Assembly (NCBI GenBank): GCA_035316325.1 | Contig: DATHJB010000133.1 | Span: 1-61,552 of the forward strand | DNA from: Acidimicrobiales bacterium | Lineage (GTDB): Bacteria > Actinomycetota > Acidimicrobiia > Acidimicrobiales > VFJN01 | Reading direction: 5' to 3' | Length of the DNA: 61,552 nt | Shown here: positions 24,925 through 33,511 of the stretch, one piece after another | Numbering within the stretch: position 1 is the first letter of the stretch | Layout: every line of letters starts with the position of its first letter | The notes under the pieces: model-generated | The model's input: the letters and a program-made list of their open reading frames with translations, nothing else | Database searches by the model: none | What the model was told of the DNA's origin: nothing | Made by a program: the position numbers and the translations under genes

Positions 24925-25856
24925 GCGTGATGCAGCACTTCGTCACCTACCCCCTCGTCGCCCACCCCTACAGCCCCGAGCTGGTCACCAAGCCGGCCCT
25001 GGTCCGCTTCGCCACGCGGGCCGAGGAGCTGGGGTTCGACGGGATGGGCTTCACCGACCACCCGGCGCCGTCCCAGCGCTGGCTGACCAACGGCGGCCAC
25101 GACGCGGTCGACCCGTTCGTGGCGTTCGGCGTGGTGGCCGCCGTGACCGAGCGGCTCCGCCTGATCCCCAACATCCTGGTGCTCCCGTACCGCAACCCGT
25201 TCGTGGTCGCCAAGGCCGCGTCGACGCTCGACGTGCTGTCCGACGGCCGGTTCGTGCTGGCCGTGGCCACGGGGTACCAGCGGGCCGAGTACCGGGCCCT
25301 CGGCGTCGACTTCGAGGAGCGGAACCAGCTCTTCGACGAGGCGCTGGAGGTCATCAAGGGCGTGTGGTCCACCGACGACTTCGCCTACGAGGGGCTCCAC
25401 TTCACGGCCAAGGGCCAGACCGCCAACCCGAAGCCGGGCCGGATCCCCATCTGGATCGGCGGCAACAGCGCGCTGTCCCGCCGCCGGGTGGCGACGTCGG
25501 GCGACTGCTGGAGCCCGTTCCCGGCGCCGGCGCTGCTGGCGCAGACGGCGAAGACCCCGGTGCTGGAGACGATCGACGACCTCCTGCCGATGCTCGACCA
25601 CCTCTGGCACTGCGTCGACGAGGCCGGTCGGGACCGCAGGGAGATCGACGTCTCGATGTCGGCGCTGGGCTGCGCGTCGCCCGGCGACGCGGCGTTCGAC
25701 CCCCAACGGCACCTCGACACGCTGGGCGCCCTGGCCGACCTCGGCGTGACCTGGACGAGCACCGGCATCCCCGGCGACAGCCTCGACCACGCCCTCGAGG
25801 TGCTCGAGGAGTACGCGACCACCGTCATCGCTCCGATGGCGGCGGGCAAGACGTGA
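24921..25856 (+). CDS. LLM-class oxidoreductase, probably F420-dependent
   Basis: A 311-residue luciferase-like TIM-barrel enzyme. Typical segments are LRLIPNILVLPYRNPFVVAK, LDVLSDGRFVLAVATGYQ and IPIWIGGNS. ATG 24921 overlaps the stop of the dehydrogenase gene (ATGA), so it is translated with the two-subunit dehydrogenase and likely acts on the same pathway, as an F420-dependent hydride-transfer enzyme or a flavin monooxygenase. The cofactor cannot be settled from sequence alone. Confidence 0.87.
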   Translation: MSVMQHFVTYPLVAHPYSPELVTKPALVRFATRAEELGFDGMGFTDHPAPSQRWLTNGGHDAVDPFVAFGVVAAVTERLRLIPNILVLPYRNPFVVAKAASTLDVLSDGRFVLAVATGYQRAEYRALGVDFEERNQLFDEALEVIKGVWSTDDFAYEGLHFTAKGQTANPKPGRIPIWIGGNSALSRRRVATSGDCWSPFPAPALLAQTAKTPVLETIDDLLPMLDHLWHCVDEAGRDRREIDVSMSALGCASPGDAAFDPQRHLDTLGALADLGVTWTSTGIPGDSLDHALEVLEEYATTVIAPMAAGKT

Positions 25857-25893
25857 CGCATCTGTCAGCAACCCAGGTGAGCGAGGGGCATCG

Positions 25894-26352
25894 ATGAGGG
25901 AGCAGCGGCGCGGTCGGGCGATCGCGATGACCACCGACGAGGTCGACGCCTACCTCCGGGCGGAGCGCACCTGTCGCGTCGGCACGGTGGGCGCCGAGGG
26001 CGGTCCTCACGTCTCGGCGCTGTGGTTCGTGTGGGACGGCACCGCCCTGTGGCTCAACTCGCTGGTGAAGAGCCAGCGGTGGGTGAACGTGGTCCGCAGC
26101 CCGCGCGTCAGCGTGCTCGTCGACGGCGGCGGGGAGTTCATGGAGCTGCACGGGGTCGAGCTCATCGGCGACGCCGAGGTCGTGGGCGAGGTGCCCCGCA
26201 CCGACGAGCCCGACCCGGCCGTGGCCGAGCCCGAGCGCCTCTTCGGCGACAAGTACGTCGGCGGCCGGTTCGCGTCCGACGGCCGTCACGCCTGGCTGCG
26301 GATGGTCCCGGAGAAGATCGTGAGCTGGGACTTCCGCAAGATCGGCGGCTAG
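25894..26352 (+). CDS. PPOX-class F420/flavin-dependent oxidoreductase
   Basis: A 152-residue split-beta-barrel protein of the pyridoxamine-phosphate-oxidase-like group: RTCRVGTVGAEGGPHVSALWFVWDG, LVKSQRWVNVVRSPRVSVLVD (in part) and a C-terminal LRMVPEKIVSWDFRKIGG. Such proteins bind F420 or FMN and reduce or oxidise small molecules. It starts 38 bases after the LLM gene on the same strand, with GAGGGGCATCG before ATG 25894, and ends ten bases before the convergent DUF35-thiolase gene. Confidence 0.85.
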   Translation: MREQRRGRAIAMTTDEVDAYLRAERTCRVGTVGAEGGPHVSALWFVWDGTALWLNSLVKSQRWVNVVRSPRVSVLVDGGGEFMELHGVELIGDAEVVGEVPRTDEPDPAVAEPERLFGDKYVGGRFASDGRHAWLRMVPEKIVSWDFRKIGG

Positions 26353-26362
26353 CGAAGCTGCC

Positions 26363-27997
26363 TCAGGCGCCGTCCCGGCGGAGGAGGAGCACCCCGGAGG
26401 GCGTGCCGCCGCCGGACGTGACGACGGCCGTCCTCGCGTCGGCCACCTGGCGGTCGCCGGCGTCGTGGCGGAGCTGCGCCATCGCCTCGTAGAGGAAGCC
26501 GAAGCCGTGCGTGCGACCCTCCGACAGCTGGCCGCCGTGGGGGTTCACCGGCAGCTCGCCGTCGAGCGCGATGCGCCGCCCGCCGTCGAGCCAGTCCTTC
26601 GCCTCGCCGATCCCGCAGAACCCCAGCGCCTCGATCCAGGAGATGGCGTTGAAGGTGAAGCCGTCGTAGACGAGCGCCATGTCGACGTCGGCCGGTCGCA
26701 GGCTCGTTCGCGTCCACAGGTGCGCCGACTGGCCGAGGACCTGCGGCTCGTGGGTGATGGTGCCCTGGTCCCACGAGATCCGCTCGGTGATCTGGGTCCC
26801 GACGGCCTCGACCCGGACGGCCGGCTTGGGCAGGTCGCCCGCCACCGAGGCGTCGGACACGATCACCGCGATCGAGGCGTCGCAGGGCACGTCGCAGTCG
26901 TAGAGCCCGAAGGGGCTGGTGATCGGGCGGGCCGACAGGTAGTCGTCCATGGTCATCGGGTCGCGGTAGATCGCCGCCGGGTTGCGCGCCGCGTTGGCCC
27001 GGCCGTTGAGGGCGATCCACCCGAGCATCTCCCGAGGCGCGCCGTAGCGGTGGAGGTACTGGTTGGCGTTCATGCCGATCCAGTTGGCCGCCGACATGGC
27101 CCCGAACGGCGCCCGCCACTCCTGCATCGCCCCCGTCAGCCGACCCGCGCTCCCCGCGCGGAGGCCGAGCGCGGCGTACGTCGACTCCCACACCGTGCGG
27201 AAGCACAGCACGTGCCGGCACAGGCCGCCGGCCACCGCCAGCATGGCGGCGATCACCGAGCCACCCGGGCCGGGGAGGTCGCCGCCGCCGTTGATCCACG
27301 TGGGCCGCAGCCGCAGCGCCTCCTCGACGGCGGTGACGCCGCCCTCGCTCATGCCCATGCCGATGCCGCCGGGGTAGGTGGAGAGCCCGTCGATGTCGTC
27401 GAGGGTGAGGCCGGCGTCGGCGACCGCCGCCAGGCAGGCGTCGACGCTGAGCGACAGCGGGTCGACCATCAGCCGCCGCCCGATCGCCGAGCGCCCCACG
27501 CCGGAGAGCACGGCCCGGTGCTCGAACCGGTCGTCGCGCACGGGCGGCCGGGGGGCCGGGCGCGCCGGCTCGCCGACCCGGTCGACGGCGTCGGTGCCGC
27601 CCGTCGGCTCGAACAGCGGGACCCAGACGTCCTCGTGCTGCTCGAAGCGGACCGCGACCTCCTGGCCGACGTGGACCTCGTCCGGGTCGCACCCCACGAC
27701 GTTGGTCGTGAGGTGGACGGTCGGGTCCTCGGCGAGCGCCACGTTGGCGATGGCGTACGGCGGGTCGAGGTCGAACCCCGGGAGCCACCGGTGGCGGTTG
27801 ACGGTGAAGGCGACGACGGTCCCGTAGCCCGACACCACCGTCGGCGCCCACGACCGGCTGCGGCACACCGGGCAGATGGGGACCGGCGGGTGGACGAGCG
27901 CCTTGCAGTCCGTGCAGCCCTGGATCCGCAGGCTCCCGTCGGCACCCGAGGTCCAGAACCACTCGTTGACCGGTGTCAGCTGGGGGAGCGGTCGCAC
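26363..27997 (-). CDS. DUF35 (Zn ribbon/OB) - thiolase fusion, Ltp2/ChsH2-like aldolase
   Basis: A 544-residue fusion. Residues 1-130 are a DUF35 domain: rubredoxin-like zinc ribbon C28-x2-C31...C42-x2-C45, then an OB fold (VSGYGTVVAFTVNRH). From about residue 150 it is a lipid-transfer/thiolase-like domain with VYDGFTFNAISWIEALGFCG and NPHGGQLSEGRTHGFG but no obvious nucleophilic Cys. In steroid catabolism the aldolase Ltp2 works only with a separate DUF35 partner; here both are one chain. A retro-aldol C-C cleavage is proposed. GTG 27997 starts eight bases after the SDR stop; longer in-frame starts lie in that gene. Confidence 0.85.
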   Translation of the reverse strand: MRPLPQLTPVNEWFWTSGADGSLRIQGCTDCKALVHPPVPICPVCRSRSWAPTVVSGYGTVVAFTVNRHRWLPGFDLDPPYAIANVALAEDPTVHLTTNVVGCDPDEVHVGQEVAVRFEQHEDVWVPLFEPTGGTDAVDRVGEPARPAPRPPVRDDRFEHRAVLSGVGRSAIGRRLMVDPLSLSVDACLAAVADAGLTLDDIDGLSTYPGGIGMGMSEGGVTAVEEALRLRPTWINGGGDLPGPGGSVIAAMLAVAGGLCRHVLCFRTVWESTYAALGLRAGSAGRLTGAMQEWRAPFGAMSAANWIGMNANQYLHRYGAPREMLGWIALNGRANAARNPAAIYRDPMTMDDYLSARPITSPFGLYDCDVPCDASIAVIVSDASVAGDLPKPAVRVEAVGTQITERISWDQGTITHEPQVLGQSAHLWTRTSLRPADVDMALVYDGFTFNAISWIEALGFCGIGEAKDWLDGGRRIALDGELPVNPHGGQLSEGRTHGFGFLYEAMAQLRHDAGDRQVADARTAVVTSGGGTPSGVLLLRRDGA

Positions 27998-28005
27998 CGG
28001 CGGGG

Positions 28006-28833
28006 TCAGAACTTGCTGGACAGGAACTCGACGGCCCCGGTCGCGGCGGGGAACGACCCGGAGATCCCCGCGCTGAAGTAGCCCGCGTCGGTGACCATGG
28101 TGATGCCGGTGACGCCGGCCGCCGCGTCGCTGCACAGGAACACCAGCGGGTAGGCCTGCTCCAGCGGGGTGGAGGCCTCGATGCCGGACTCGCTCCGGTA
28201 GTCGGCGCCGAACCCCAGCCACAGGTCGGCGTTCGCCCGGGCGAGCGGCGTGTCGGTGGGGCCGGGGAGGATGGCGTTGATGCGGATGCCCCGCTTGAGC
28301 AGCTCGAAGGCCTCGCCCGCCACGAAGGCGTTGATGGCGAGCTTGCTCCACATGTAGTCGGCCTTGCCGTTCTCCTGGGCCCACTGGGTCGCGGCGTCGA
28401 AGTCCCTGATCGCCAGGTACTCCTTGAGCACGTCGAGGTTGGCCTGCCACCCGTAGCCGGCGGCGGAGGAGATGAGGCCGATGGCGGCGCCGCGGGGGAG
28501 CAGGTCGGCGGCAAGGAGGCGGTCGAGGAGGTGGCGGTGGCCGATGAAGTTGATGCGTTCGATGCCGGGGGTGCCGTCGGCGACGCCGGCGCAGGAGAAC
28601 ACGGCGTGGACCGGGCCGCCGAGGTCGTCGACCGCGGCGTCGATGGAGGCCTTCTCGGCGAGGTTCACCGGGATGGCCTTGACGCCGGGGAGGGTGACCT
28701 CGGCGTAGTCCATGACGACGACCTCGGCGCCGGCGTCCTGGACCAGCTCGGCGGTGGCGGCACCCATGCCGGTGGCGCCGCCGACGACGAGGGCGCGCTT
28801 GCCCTGGTAGTTGAACGCGTCGAACAGTGTCAT
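28006..28833 (-). CDS. Short-chain dehydrogenase/reductase
   Basis: A 275-residue SDR. The cofactor motif is GGATGMG (glycine-rich), followed by SCAGV in place of NNAG, catalytic Ser in LISSAAG and Y-x3-K in YMWSK. An insert between Ser and Tyr (NLDVLKEYLAIRDFDAATQW) resembles the 3-alpha-hydroxysteroid-dehydrogenase/carbonyl-reductase subgroup, so a bulky alcohol substrate is likely. It lies 25 bases downstream of the CoA-transferase and eight bases upstream of the DUF35-thiolase gene, and is therefore in the same operon. Confidence 0.88.
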   Translation of the reverse strand: MTLFDAFNYQGKRALVVGGATGMGAATAELVQDAGAEVVVMDYAEVTLPGVKAIPVNLAEKASIDAAVDDLGGPVHAVFSCAGVADGTPGIERINFIGHRHLLDRLLAADLLPRGAAIGLISSAAGYGWQANLDVLKEYLAIRDFDAATQWAQENGKADYMWSKLAINAFVAGEAFELLKRGIRINAILPGPTDTPLARANADLWLGFGADYRSESGIEASTPLEQAYPLVFLCSDAAAGVTGITMVTDAGYFSAGISGSFPAATGAVEFLSSKF

Positions 28834-28858
28834 GTGTCGCTCCCTGGTGGTGGTGGTG

Positions 28859-30076
28859 TCAGGCGACGATGCCGCGGACCTTGAGGTCCAGGATCGTGTC
28901 CATGTCGAAGCCGATGCTTTCGAGGATCGCGTCGCCGTGCTCGTTGAACTCGGGCGCTCGGCGGGGCGTGGCCGCCTCGCCGTCGTACTGGACGGGTGCC
29001 GCCGCCAGCTGGAACGGCACCCCGTCGGCCGTCTCGCAGTCCTGCACGTAGCCGTTGGCGACAGTCTGGGCGTCGGCGGACGCCTCCAGCGTGTCCTGCA
29101 CCATCGTCCACTGGCCGGAGAAGCCGGCGAGGCGTTGCCGCCACTCGTCGGCCGTGTGCTCGGCGAAGGCGACGCCGAACAGCTCGGTGGCGACCGCGAC
29201 GTTGGCGTTGATCGCGGCGGCGTCGGCGAAGCGCTCGTCGGTGGCGAGCTCCGGCCGCCCGATGACCTTGCAGGCCTCCGGCCAGTACTTCCCGGCCTGG
29301 AGGCAGCAGAGCGCCACGAACTTCCCGTCCTTGGTCTCGTAGTTGGCGACGAGGGGGTTGCCCCGCGGGACGTCGAGCGGCGGCGGGGCCCAGCCGACGC
29401 CGTGCTGGAGCGACAGCGCGAGCGCCGCCCCCATCGACCACATGCCGACGCCGAGGAGCGACACGTCGACGGTGGTGGCCTCGCCGGTGCGCTCCCGGTG
29501 GAACAGCGCGCCCATGATCCCGCCGGCGATCGTCATCGCGCCGATCGAGTCGCCGAACGCCGGAGCGGGCGGCGCCGGGATGTACTCGGCGTCGGCCTGC
29601 TTCACGCCCATGGCGACGCCGGCCCGGCACCAGTAGGCGAGCGAGTCGTAGGAGCCGCGGTCGGCCTCGGGGCCCCGCTCGCCCTGGCCGTGGCCCCGGA
29701 CGTAGACGATGTCCGGGTTGTGGGCCCGGATGTCCTCGACGTCGATCTCGAGCTTCGTCCGGACGCTGGGGAGCTTGTTGGTGAGGAACACGTCGCAGGT
29801 GGCGGCGAGCTGGTAGAGGACGTCGAGGCCCTCCTGCGAGGTGAGGTCCAGCCCGAGGCTCTGCTTGCCCCGGTTCGAGTGCTCCAGCAGCACGTGCACG
29901 GACGTCCCCAGGTCGACGGTCCCGCTCGATGCCAGGCCCCGCATCGCGTCGCCCCGCTCGACGTGCTCGATCTTCACCACCTCGGCGCCCCAGTCCGCCA
30001 GCAACGCCGATGCCGCCGGCACGAACGTGTGCTCGGCCACTTCGAGGATGCGAACTCCCTGCATGACGGCGGTCAT
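28859..30076 (-). CDS. CaiB/BaiF-family CoA-transferase (class III)
   Basis: A 405-residue class III CoA-transferase, which moves CoA between carboxylic acids. It has the N-terminal VRILEVAEHTFVPAASALLADWGAEVVKIEH stretch (in part), GKQSLGLDLTSQEG, and GSYDSLAYWCRAGVA with the Asp expected to form the acyl-anhydride. As no acyl-CoA ligase is seen here, this enzyme may supply the first CoA ester of the pathway. ATG 30076 has GAGGGGGAG just upstream; an internal ATG at 30064 also fits. First gene of a minus-strand operon preceded by site B. Confidence 0.9.
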   Translation of the reverse strand: MTAVMQGVRILEVAEHTFVPAASALLADWGAEVVKIEHVERGDAMRGLASSGTVDLGTSVHVLLEHSNRGKQSLGLDLTSQEGLDVLYQLAATCDVFLTNKLPSVRTKLEIDVEDIRAHNPDIVYVRGHGQGERGPEADRGSYDSLAYWCRAGVAMGVKQADAEYIPAPPAPAFGDSIGAMTIAGGIMGALFHRERTGEATTVDVSLLGVGMWSMGAALALSLQHGVGWAPPPLDVPRGNPLVANYETKDGKFVALCCLQAGKYWPEACKVIGRPELATDERFADAAAINANVAVATELFGVAFAEHTADEWRQRLAGFSGQWTMVQDTLEASADAQTVANGYVQDCETADGVPFQLAAAPVQYDGEAATPRRAPEFNEHGDAILESIGFDMDTILDLKVRGIVA

Positions 30077-30106
30077 GGCTCCCCCTCTGGCTCACGGTCG
30101 CAAGTG

Positions 30107-30121
30107 TGACACTGACGTTAG
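30107..30121. promoter_or_regulatory. TGAC-N6-GTTAG site B (CoA-transferase operon)
   Basis: TGACACTGACGTTAG, 31 bases upstream of ATG 30076. Read on the minus strand it begins CTAACGT, so a TAACGT -10 box for the CoA-transferase promoter would lie inside the site. Confidence 0.6.
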
Positions 30122-30181
30122 GTGATGCGCACCCTAGCTGGACGCTCGAACGAGCCACAGCAGGCACGGCCCGCCATATGT

Positions 30182-30196
30182 TGACGCAGTTGTTAG
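30182..30196. promoter_or_regulatory. TGAC-N6-GTTAG site C (amidohydrolase-transporter operon)
   Basis: TGACGCAGTTGTTAG, overlapping a TTGACG -35 element (30181-30186) for the plus-strand operon. Confidence 0.65.
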
Positions 30197-30204
30197 ATGA
30201 GTTC

Positions 30205-30210
30205 TACTGT
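30205..30210 (+). promoter_or_regulatory. -10 box of leaderless amidohydrolase promoter
   Basis: TACTGT lies 18 bases after the TTGACG at 30181-30186 and seven bases before ATG 30218. A transcript would begin at that ATG, inside what a longer reading from ATG 30197 would call coding sequence. Confidence 0.5.
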
Positions 30211-30217
30211 CGCCGGC

Positions 30218-31411
30218 ATGACGCGAGGGTGCGAGTTCCCGGTCTTCGACTCCGACAACCACCTGTACGAGACCCGGGAGGCGTTCACCCGCCACCTCCC
30301 GGACCGGTATCGGGGCGCCATCGACTACGTCGAGGTGCGGGGGCGCACGAAGATCGTGGTCCGGGGCCAGATCAGCGAGTACATCCCCAACCCCACCTTC
30401 GAGGTGGTGGCGCGGCCCGGCGCCCAGGAGGAGTACTTCCGGCTCGGCAACCCGGAGGGCAGGTCGTACCGCGAGATCGTGGGCGACCCGATCCGCGCCC
30501 TCCCCGGTTTCCGGGAGCCCGCCCCGCGCCTGGCGCTCATGGACGAGCTCGGCGTCGACCGGGCGCTGATGTTCCCCACGCTCGCCAGCCTCCTCGAGGA
30601 GCGGCTGCGCGACGACCCCGAGCTGGTCCACGCCGTGATCCACTCGCTCAACCAGTGGCTCCACGAGCAGTGGACGTTCGACTACGAGGGCCGCATCTTC
30701 GCCACCCCGGTGATCACGCTGCCGATCGTCGACAAGGCGATCGAGGAGCTCCGGTGGGTGGTCGAGCGCGGCGCCCGGGCCGTGCTCATCCGGCCCGCGC
30801 CGGCACCGGGCCACAGCGGCTCGCGGTCCTTCGGGCTCCCCGAGTTCGACCCGTTCTGGCAGGCCGTGGTCGACGCCGACGTCCTGGTGACGATGCACGC
30901 GTCCGACAGCGGCTACACGCGCTACCAGACCGACTGGACCGGTCCCCAGGAGATGCTGCCGTTCAAGCCGGACGCCTTCCGGACGCTGACGATGGGCAAG
31001 CGGCCGATCGAGGACACGATGGCGGCCTTCACCTGCCACGGCGTGCTCACCCGCTTCCCCGACCTGCGCGTCGCGCTCGTCGAGAACGGCGGCGATTGGG
31101 TGGTGCCCTTCCTGGAGCACCTCTCCGACGTCCACCGCAAGATGCCCCAGCAGTTCGACGAGGATCCGGTCGAGGCGTTCAAGCGCAACGTCTGGGTCAA
31201 CCCGTTCCACGAGGACGACATCCAGCGCCTCGTCGAGGTGATGGGCGTCGACCACATCCTGTTCGGCTCCGACTACCCCCACCCCGAGGGCCTCGCCGAG
31301 CCGGTCAGCTACCTCGACCACCTGCCTCCCGGGCTCCCCGACGAGGACGTGGCGAAGATCATGGGCGGCAACCTCGCCCGGATCATGCGAGTCCCGGCCA
31401 CCACGGCCTGA
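30218..31411 (+). CDS. Amidohydrolase-family (COG2159-type) metal enzyme
   Basis: A 397-residue amidohydrolase-2 fold protein: [12 protein letters not shown] near the N terminus gives the DxDxH-type metal site, TMHASDS supplies a His, and [13 protein letters not shown] the late Asp. Relatives hydrolyse or decarboxylate cyclic and aromatic acids and are common in actinobacterial CoA-catabolic clusters. ATG 30218 (MTRGCEF) is preferred because a -10 box ends seven bases before it; an in-frame ATG 30197 (MSSTVAG) abuts the operator. First gene of a plus-strand run that includes the SDR, thiolase and ABC importer. Confidence 0.85.
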   Translation: MTRGCEFPVFDSDNHLYETREAFTRHLPDRYRGAIDYVEVRGRTKIVVRGQISEYIPNPTFEVVARPGAQEEYFRLGNPEGRSYREIVGDPIRALPGFREPAPRLALMDELGVDRALMFPTLASLLEERLRDDPELVHAVIHSLNQWLHEQWTFDYEGRIFATPVITLPIVDKAIEELRWVVERGARAVLIRPAPAPGHSGSRSFGLPEFDPFWQAVVDADVLVTMHASDSGYTRYQTDWTGPQEMLPFKPDAFRTLTMGKRPIEDTMAAFTCHGVLTRFPDLRVALVENGGDWVVPFLEHLSDVHRKMPQQFDEDPVEAFKRNVWVNPFHEDDIQRLVEVMGVDHILFGSDYPHPEGLAEPVSYLDHLPPGLPDEDVAKIMGGNLARIMRVPATTA

Positions 31412-31459
31412 AGCCCTGAGCCCTGAAGCTCTGAAGTCCTGCACAACGAAAGGAACGAC

Positions 31460-32230
31460 GTGGACCTACACGGACGATCGGCGCTGGTGACCGGCGGAGC
31501 GGGAGGGCTGGGCGGGGCGACCGTCCGCCGGCTCGTCGAGGTCGGAGTCGGCGTGGCCATCTTCGACCGCGACGTCGACCGGGGGACCGCCCTCGCCAAG
31601 GAGCTCGGTGACACGGTGGTGGCGGTCGGCGGCGACGTGAACGAGGACGACGACGTCGCCGCGGCGATCGACGCCGCCCGCTCCGTCGGCTCGTTCTCGC
31701 TGGTGGTGAACGTCGCCGGCGGGGGCGTCGGGGGAGGGCGGACCGTCGGGCGCGACGGCGCGCCCCACGACAAGGACGCCTTCACCGGCACCATGGCGAT
31801 GAACGCGTTCGGCACGTTCAACGTGACGCGCCTCGCCGCCGCGGCGATGGCCGGCAACGAGCCCGACGAGCACGGCCAGCGGGGGGTCGTGGTCAACACG
31901 GCGTCGATCGCCGGCCTCGAGGGCCAGACCGGCCAGCTCGCCTACGCGGCGGCCAAGGCCGCGATCCTCGGCATGACGCTGCCCCTGGCCCGCGACCTCG
32001 CCGCGCTGGGGATCCGCGTGTGCGCGATCGCCCCCGGGACGATGGGCACGCCGGTCATGCTCGGCGTGCCGGATCAGCTCAAGGACCACCTCGTCAGCAG
32101 CATCGTCTTCCCGAAGCGCATGGGGCGGCCCGAGGAGTTCGCCCTCCTGGTCGAGTCGATCGCACGAAACCCCTACCTGAACGGGGAGAACATCCGGCTG
32201 GACGGCGCCCTGCGCTTCCCGCCGAAGTGA
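31460..32230 (+). CDS. SDR, type II 3-hydroxyacyl-CoA dehydrogenase-like
   Basis: A 256-residue SDR resembling HSD17B10/type II hydroxyacyl-CoA dehydrogenases: TGGAGGLGG cofactor motif, [17 protein letters not shown], Ser in [21 protein letters not shown] with Tyr-x3-Lys, and [17 protein letters not shown] at the end. It would oxidise a 3-hydroxyacyl-CoA to the 3-keto form for the thiolase gene that follows 40 bases later. GTG 31460 has AAAGGAACGAC in front. The 48 bases before it carry a triplicated CCTGAAG-like stretch with no clear role. Confidence 0.9.
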   Translation: MDLHGRSALVTGGAGGLGGATVRRLVEVGVGVAIFDRDVDRGTALAKELGDTVVAVGGDVNEDDDVAAAIDAARSVGSFSLVVNVAGGGVGGGRTVGRDGAPHDKDAFTGTMAMNAFGTFNVTRLAAAAMAGNEPDEHGQRGVVVNTASIAGLEGQTGQLAYAAAKAAILGMTLPLARDLAALGIRVCAIAPGTMGTPVMLGVPDQLKDHLVSSIVFPKRMGRPEEFALLVESIARNPYLNGENIRLDGALRFPPK

Positions 32231-32270
32231 CCACGTAGCGCATCTCTACAGACAACAAGGGGGGAACACG

Positions 32271-33449
32271 ATGGGTGAAGCGGTGATCGTCTCCACGGCG
32301 CGAACTGCCATCGGGACGGCGTTCAAGGGTTCGCTCGTCGACGTCGACGCGTTCGAGCTGGGCACCCGGGCCGTGGCCGAGGCGGTGCGTCGGTCCGGGG
32401 TCGACCCGGAGCTCATCGACGACGTGGTGCTGGGCGAGTCGCTCTACGGCGGTGGCGACGTCGCCCGCTACGCCGCGATCGAGGCCGGTCTGGAGCACGT
32501 GCCCGGCCTCGCCCACAACCGGCACTGCGCGGCAGGGCTCGCCGCGGTCACCACCGCTGCCGCCACGATCCGGGCGGGGATGGACCGGGTCGTGGTCGCC
32601 GGGGGAGTGCAGTCCTCGTCCACGTCGCCCCGCTCGGTCCGCCGCACCCCCGGCAGCGACGACTGGGGCGACTGGATGTCGCCCACCCACCGCGACCGGC
32701 CGACGGCCCCGAACATGGACATGTCGATCACCGTCGGCTGGAACGCCGCTGTGGAGGCGAACGTCACCCGCGAGGAGATGGACGCCTGGGCGCTGCGGTC
32801 GCACCAGCGGGCGGTGGCCGGCATCGACGCCGGCAGCTTCGCGGCGGAGACCTTCCCGCTCGAGGTGGTGGGCCGCGATGGCACCACGTCGACGTTCGCG
32901 GTCGACGAGCACCCGCGGCGTGACACGAGCATGGACAAGCTGGCGTCGCTGAAGCCGCTGCACCCCGAGATCGAGGGCTTCAGCATCACCGCCGGCAACG
33001 CCTGCGGAACGAACGACGGCGCCGCCGCCATGGTCGTCGCCGACCGGGTGCTCGCCGAGTCGCTGGGCCTCCCGGTGCTGGCCGAGGTGCGGGCCTGGGC
33101 GTCGGTCGGGGTGCCTCCCGAGCGGACCGGGCTGGCGCCGACGATCGCGATCCCGAAGGCGCTCGACCGTGCCGGCCTGGCGGTCGACGACGTGTCGCTC
33201 TGGGAGATCAACGAGGCCTTCGCGTCGATGTGCGTCGCGACGACCCGGGTCCTCGGGATCGACGAGGAGATCGTCAACGTGCTGGGCAGCGGCTGCAGCC
33301 TCGGGCACCCGGTCGCCATGACCGGAGCACGGATGGTGATCACCCTCGCCCACGAGCTGCAGCGACGAGGCGGAGGCATCGGCGTCGCCGCGATGTGCGC
33401 CGGCGGCGGCATGTCGACCGCCCTCGTGCTCGACGTGGCGGCGTCGTGA
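32271..33449 (+). CDS. Acetyl-CoA acyltransferase (3-ketoacyl-CoA thiolase)
   Basis: A 392-residue thiolase with the full catalytic set: nucleophile Cys86 in NRHCAAGLAAV, His in SGCSLGHPVAMTGAR and the activating Cys in AAMCAGGGMS. It cleaves a 3-ketoacyl-CoA to acetyl- or propionyl-CoA. ATG 32271 follows AAGGGGGGAAC. Its position between a 3-hydroxyacyl-CoA dehydrogenase and a Liv-type importer suggests import and beta-oxidation of one substrate class are expressed together. Confidence 0.93.
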   Translation: MGEAVIVSTARTAIGTAFKGSLVDVDAFELGTRAVAEAVRRSGVDPELIDDVVLGESLYGGGDVARYAAIEAGLEHVPGLAHNRHCAAGLAAVTTAAATIRAGMDRVVVAGGVQSSSTSPRSVRRTPGSDDWGDWMSPTHRDRPTAPNMDMSITVGWNAAVEANVTREEMDAWALRSHQRAVAGIDAGSFAAETFPLEVVGRDGTTSTFAVDEHPRRDTSMDKLASLKPLHPEIEGFSITAGNACGTNDGAAAMVVADRVLAESLGLPVLAEVRAWASVGVPPERTGLAPTIAIPKALDRAGLAVDDVSLWEINEAFASMCVATTRVLGIDEEIVNVLGSGCSLGHPVAMTGARMVITLAHELQRRGGGIGVAAMCAGGGMSTALVLDVAAS

Positions 33450-33511
33450 GCAACATCCGTGCCGATCGATCGGGGCGCTGCGGGCGGCGCTCCGAACCGA
33501 AGGGAGCGTTC

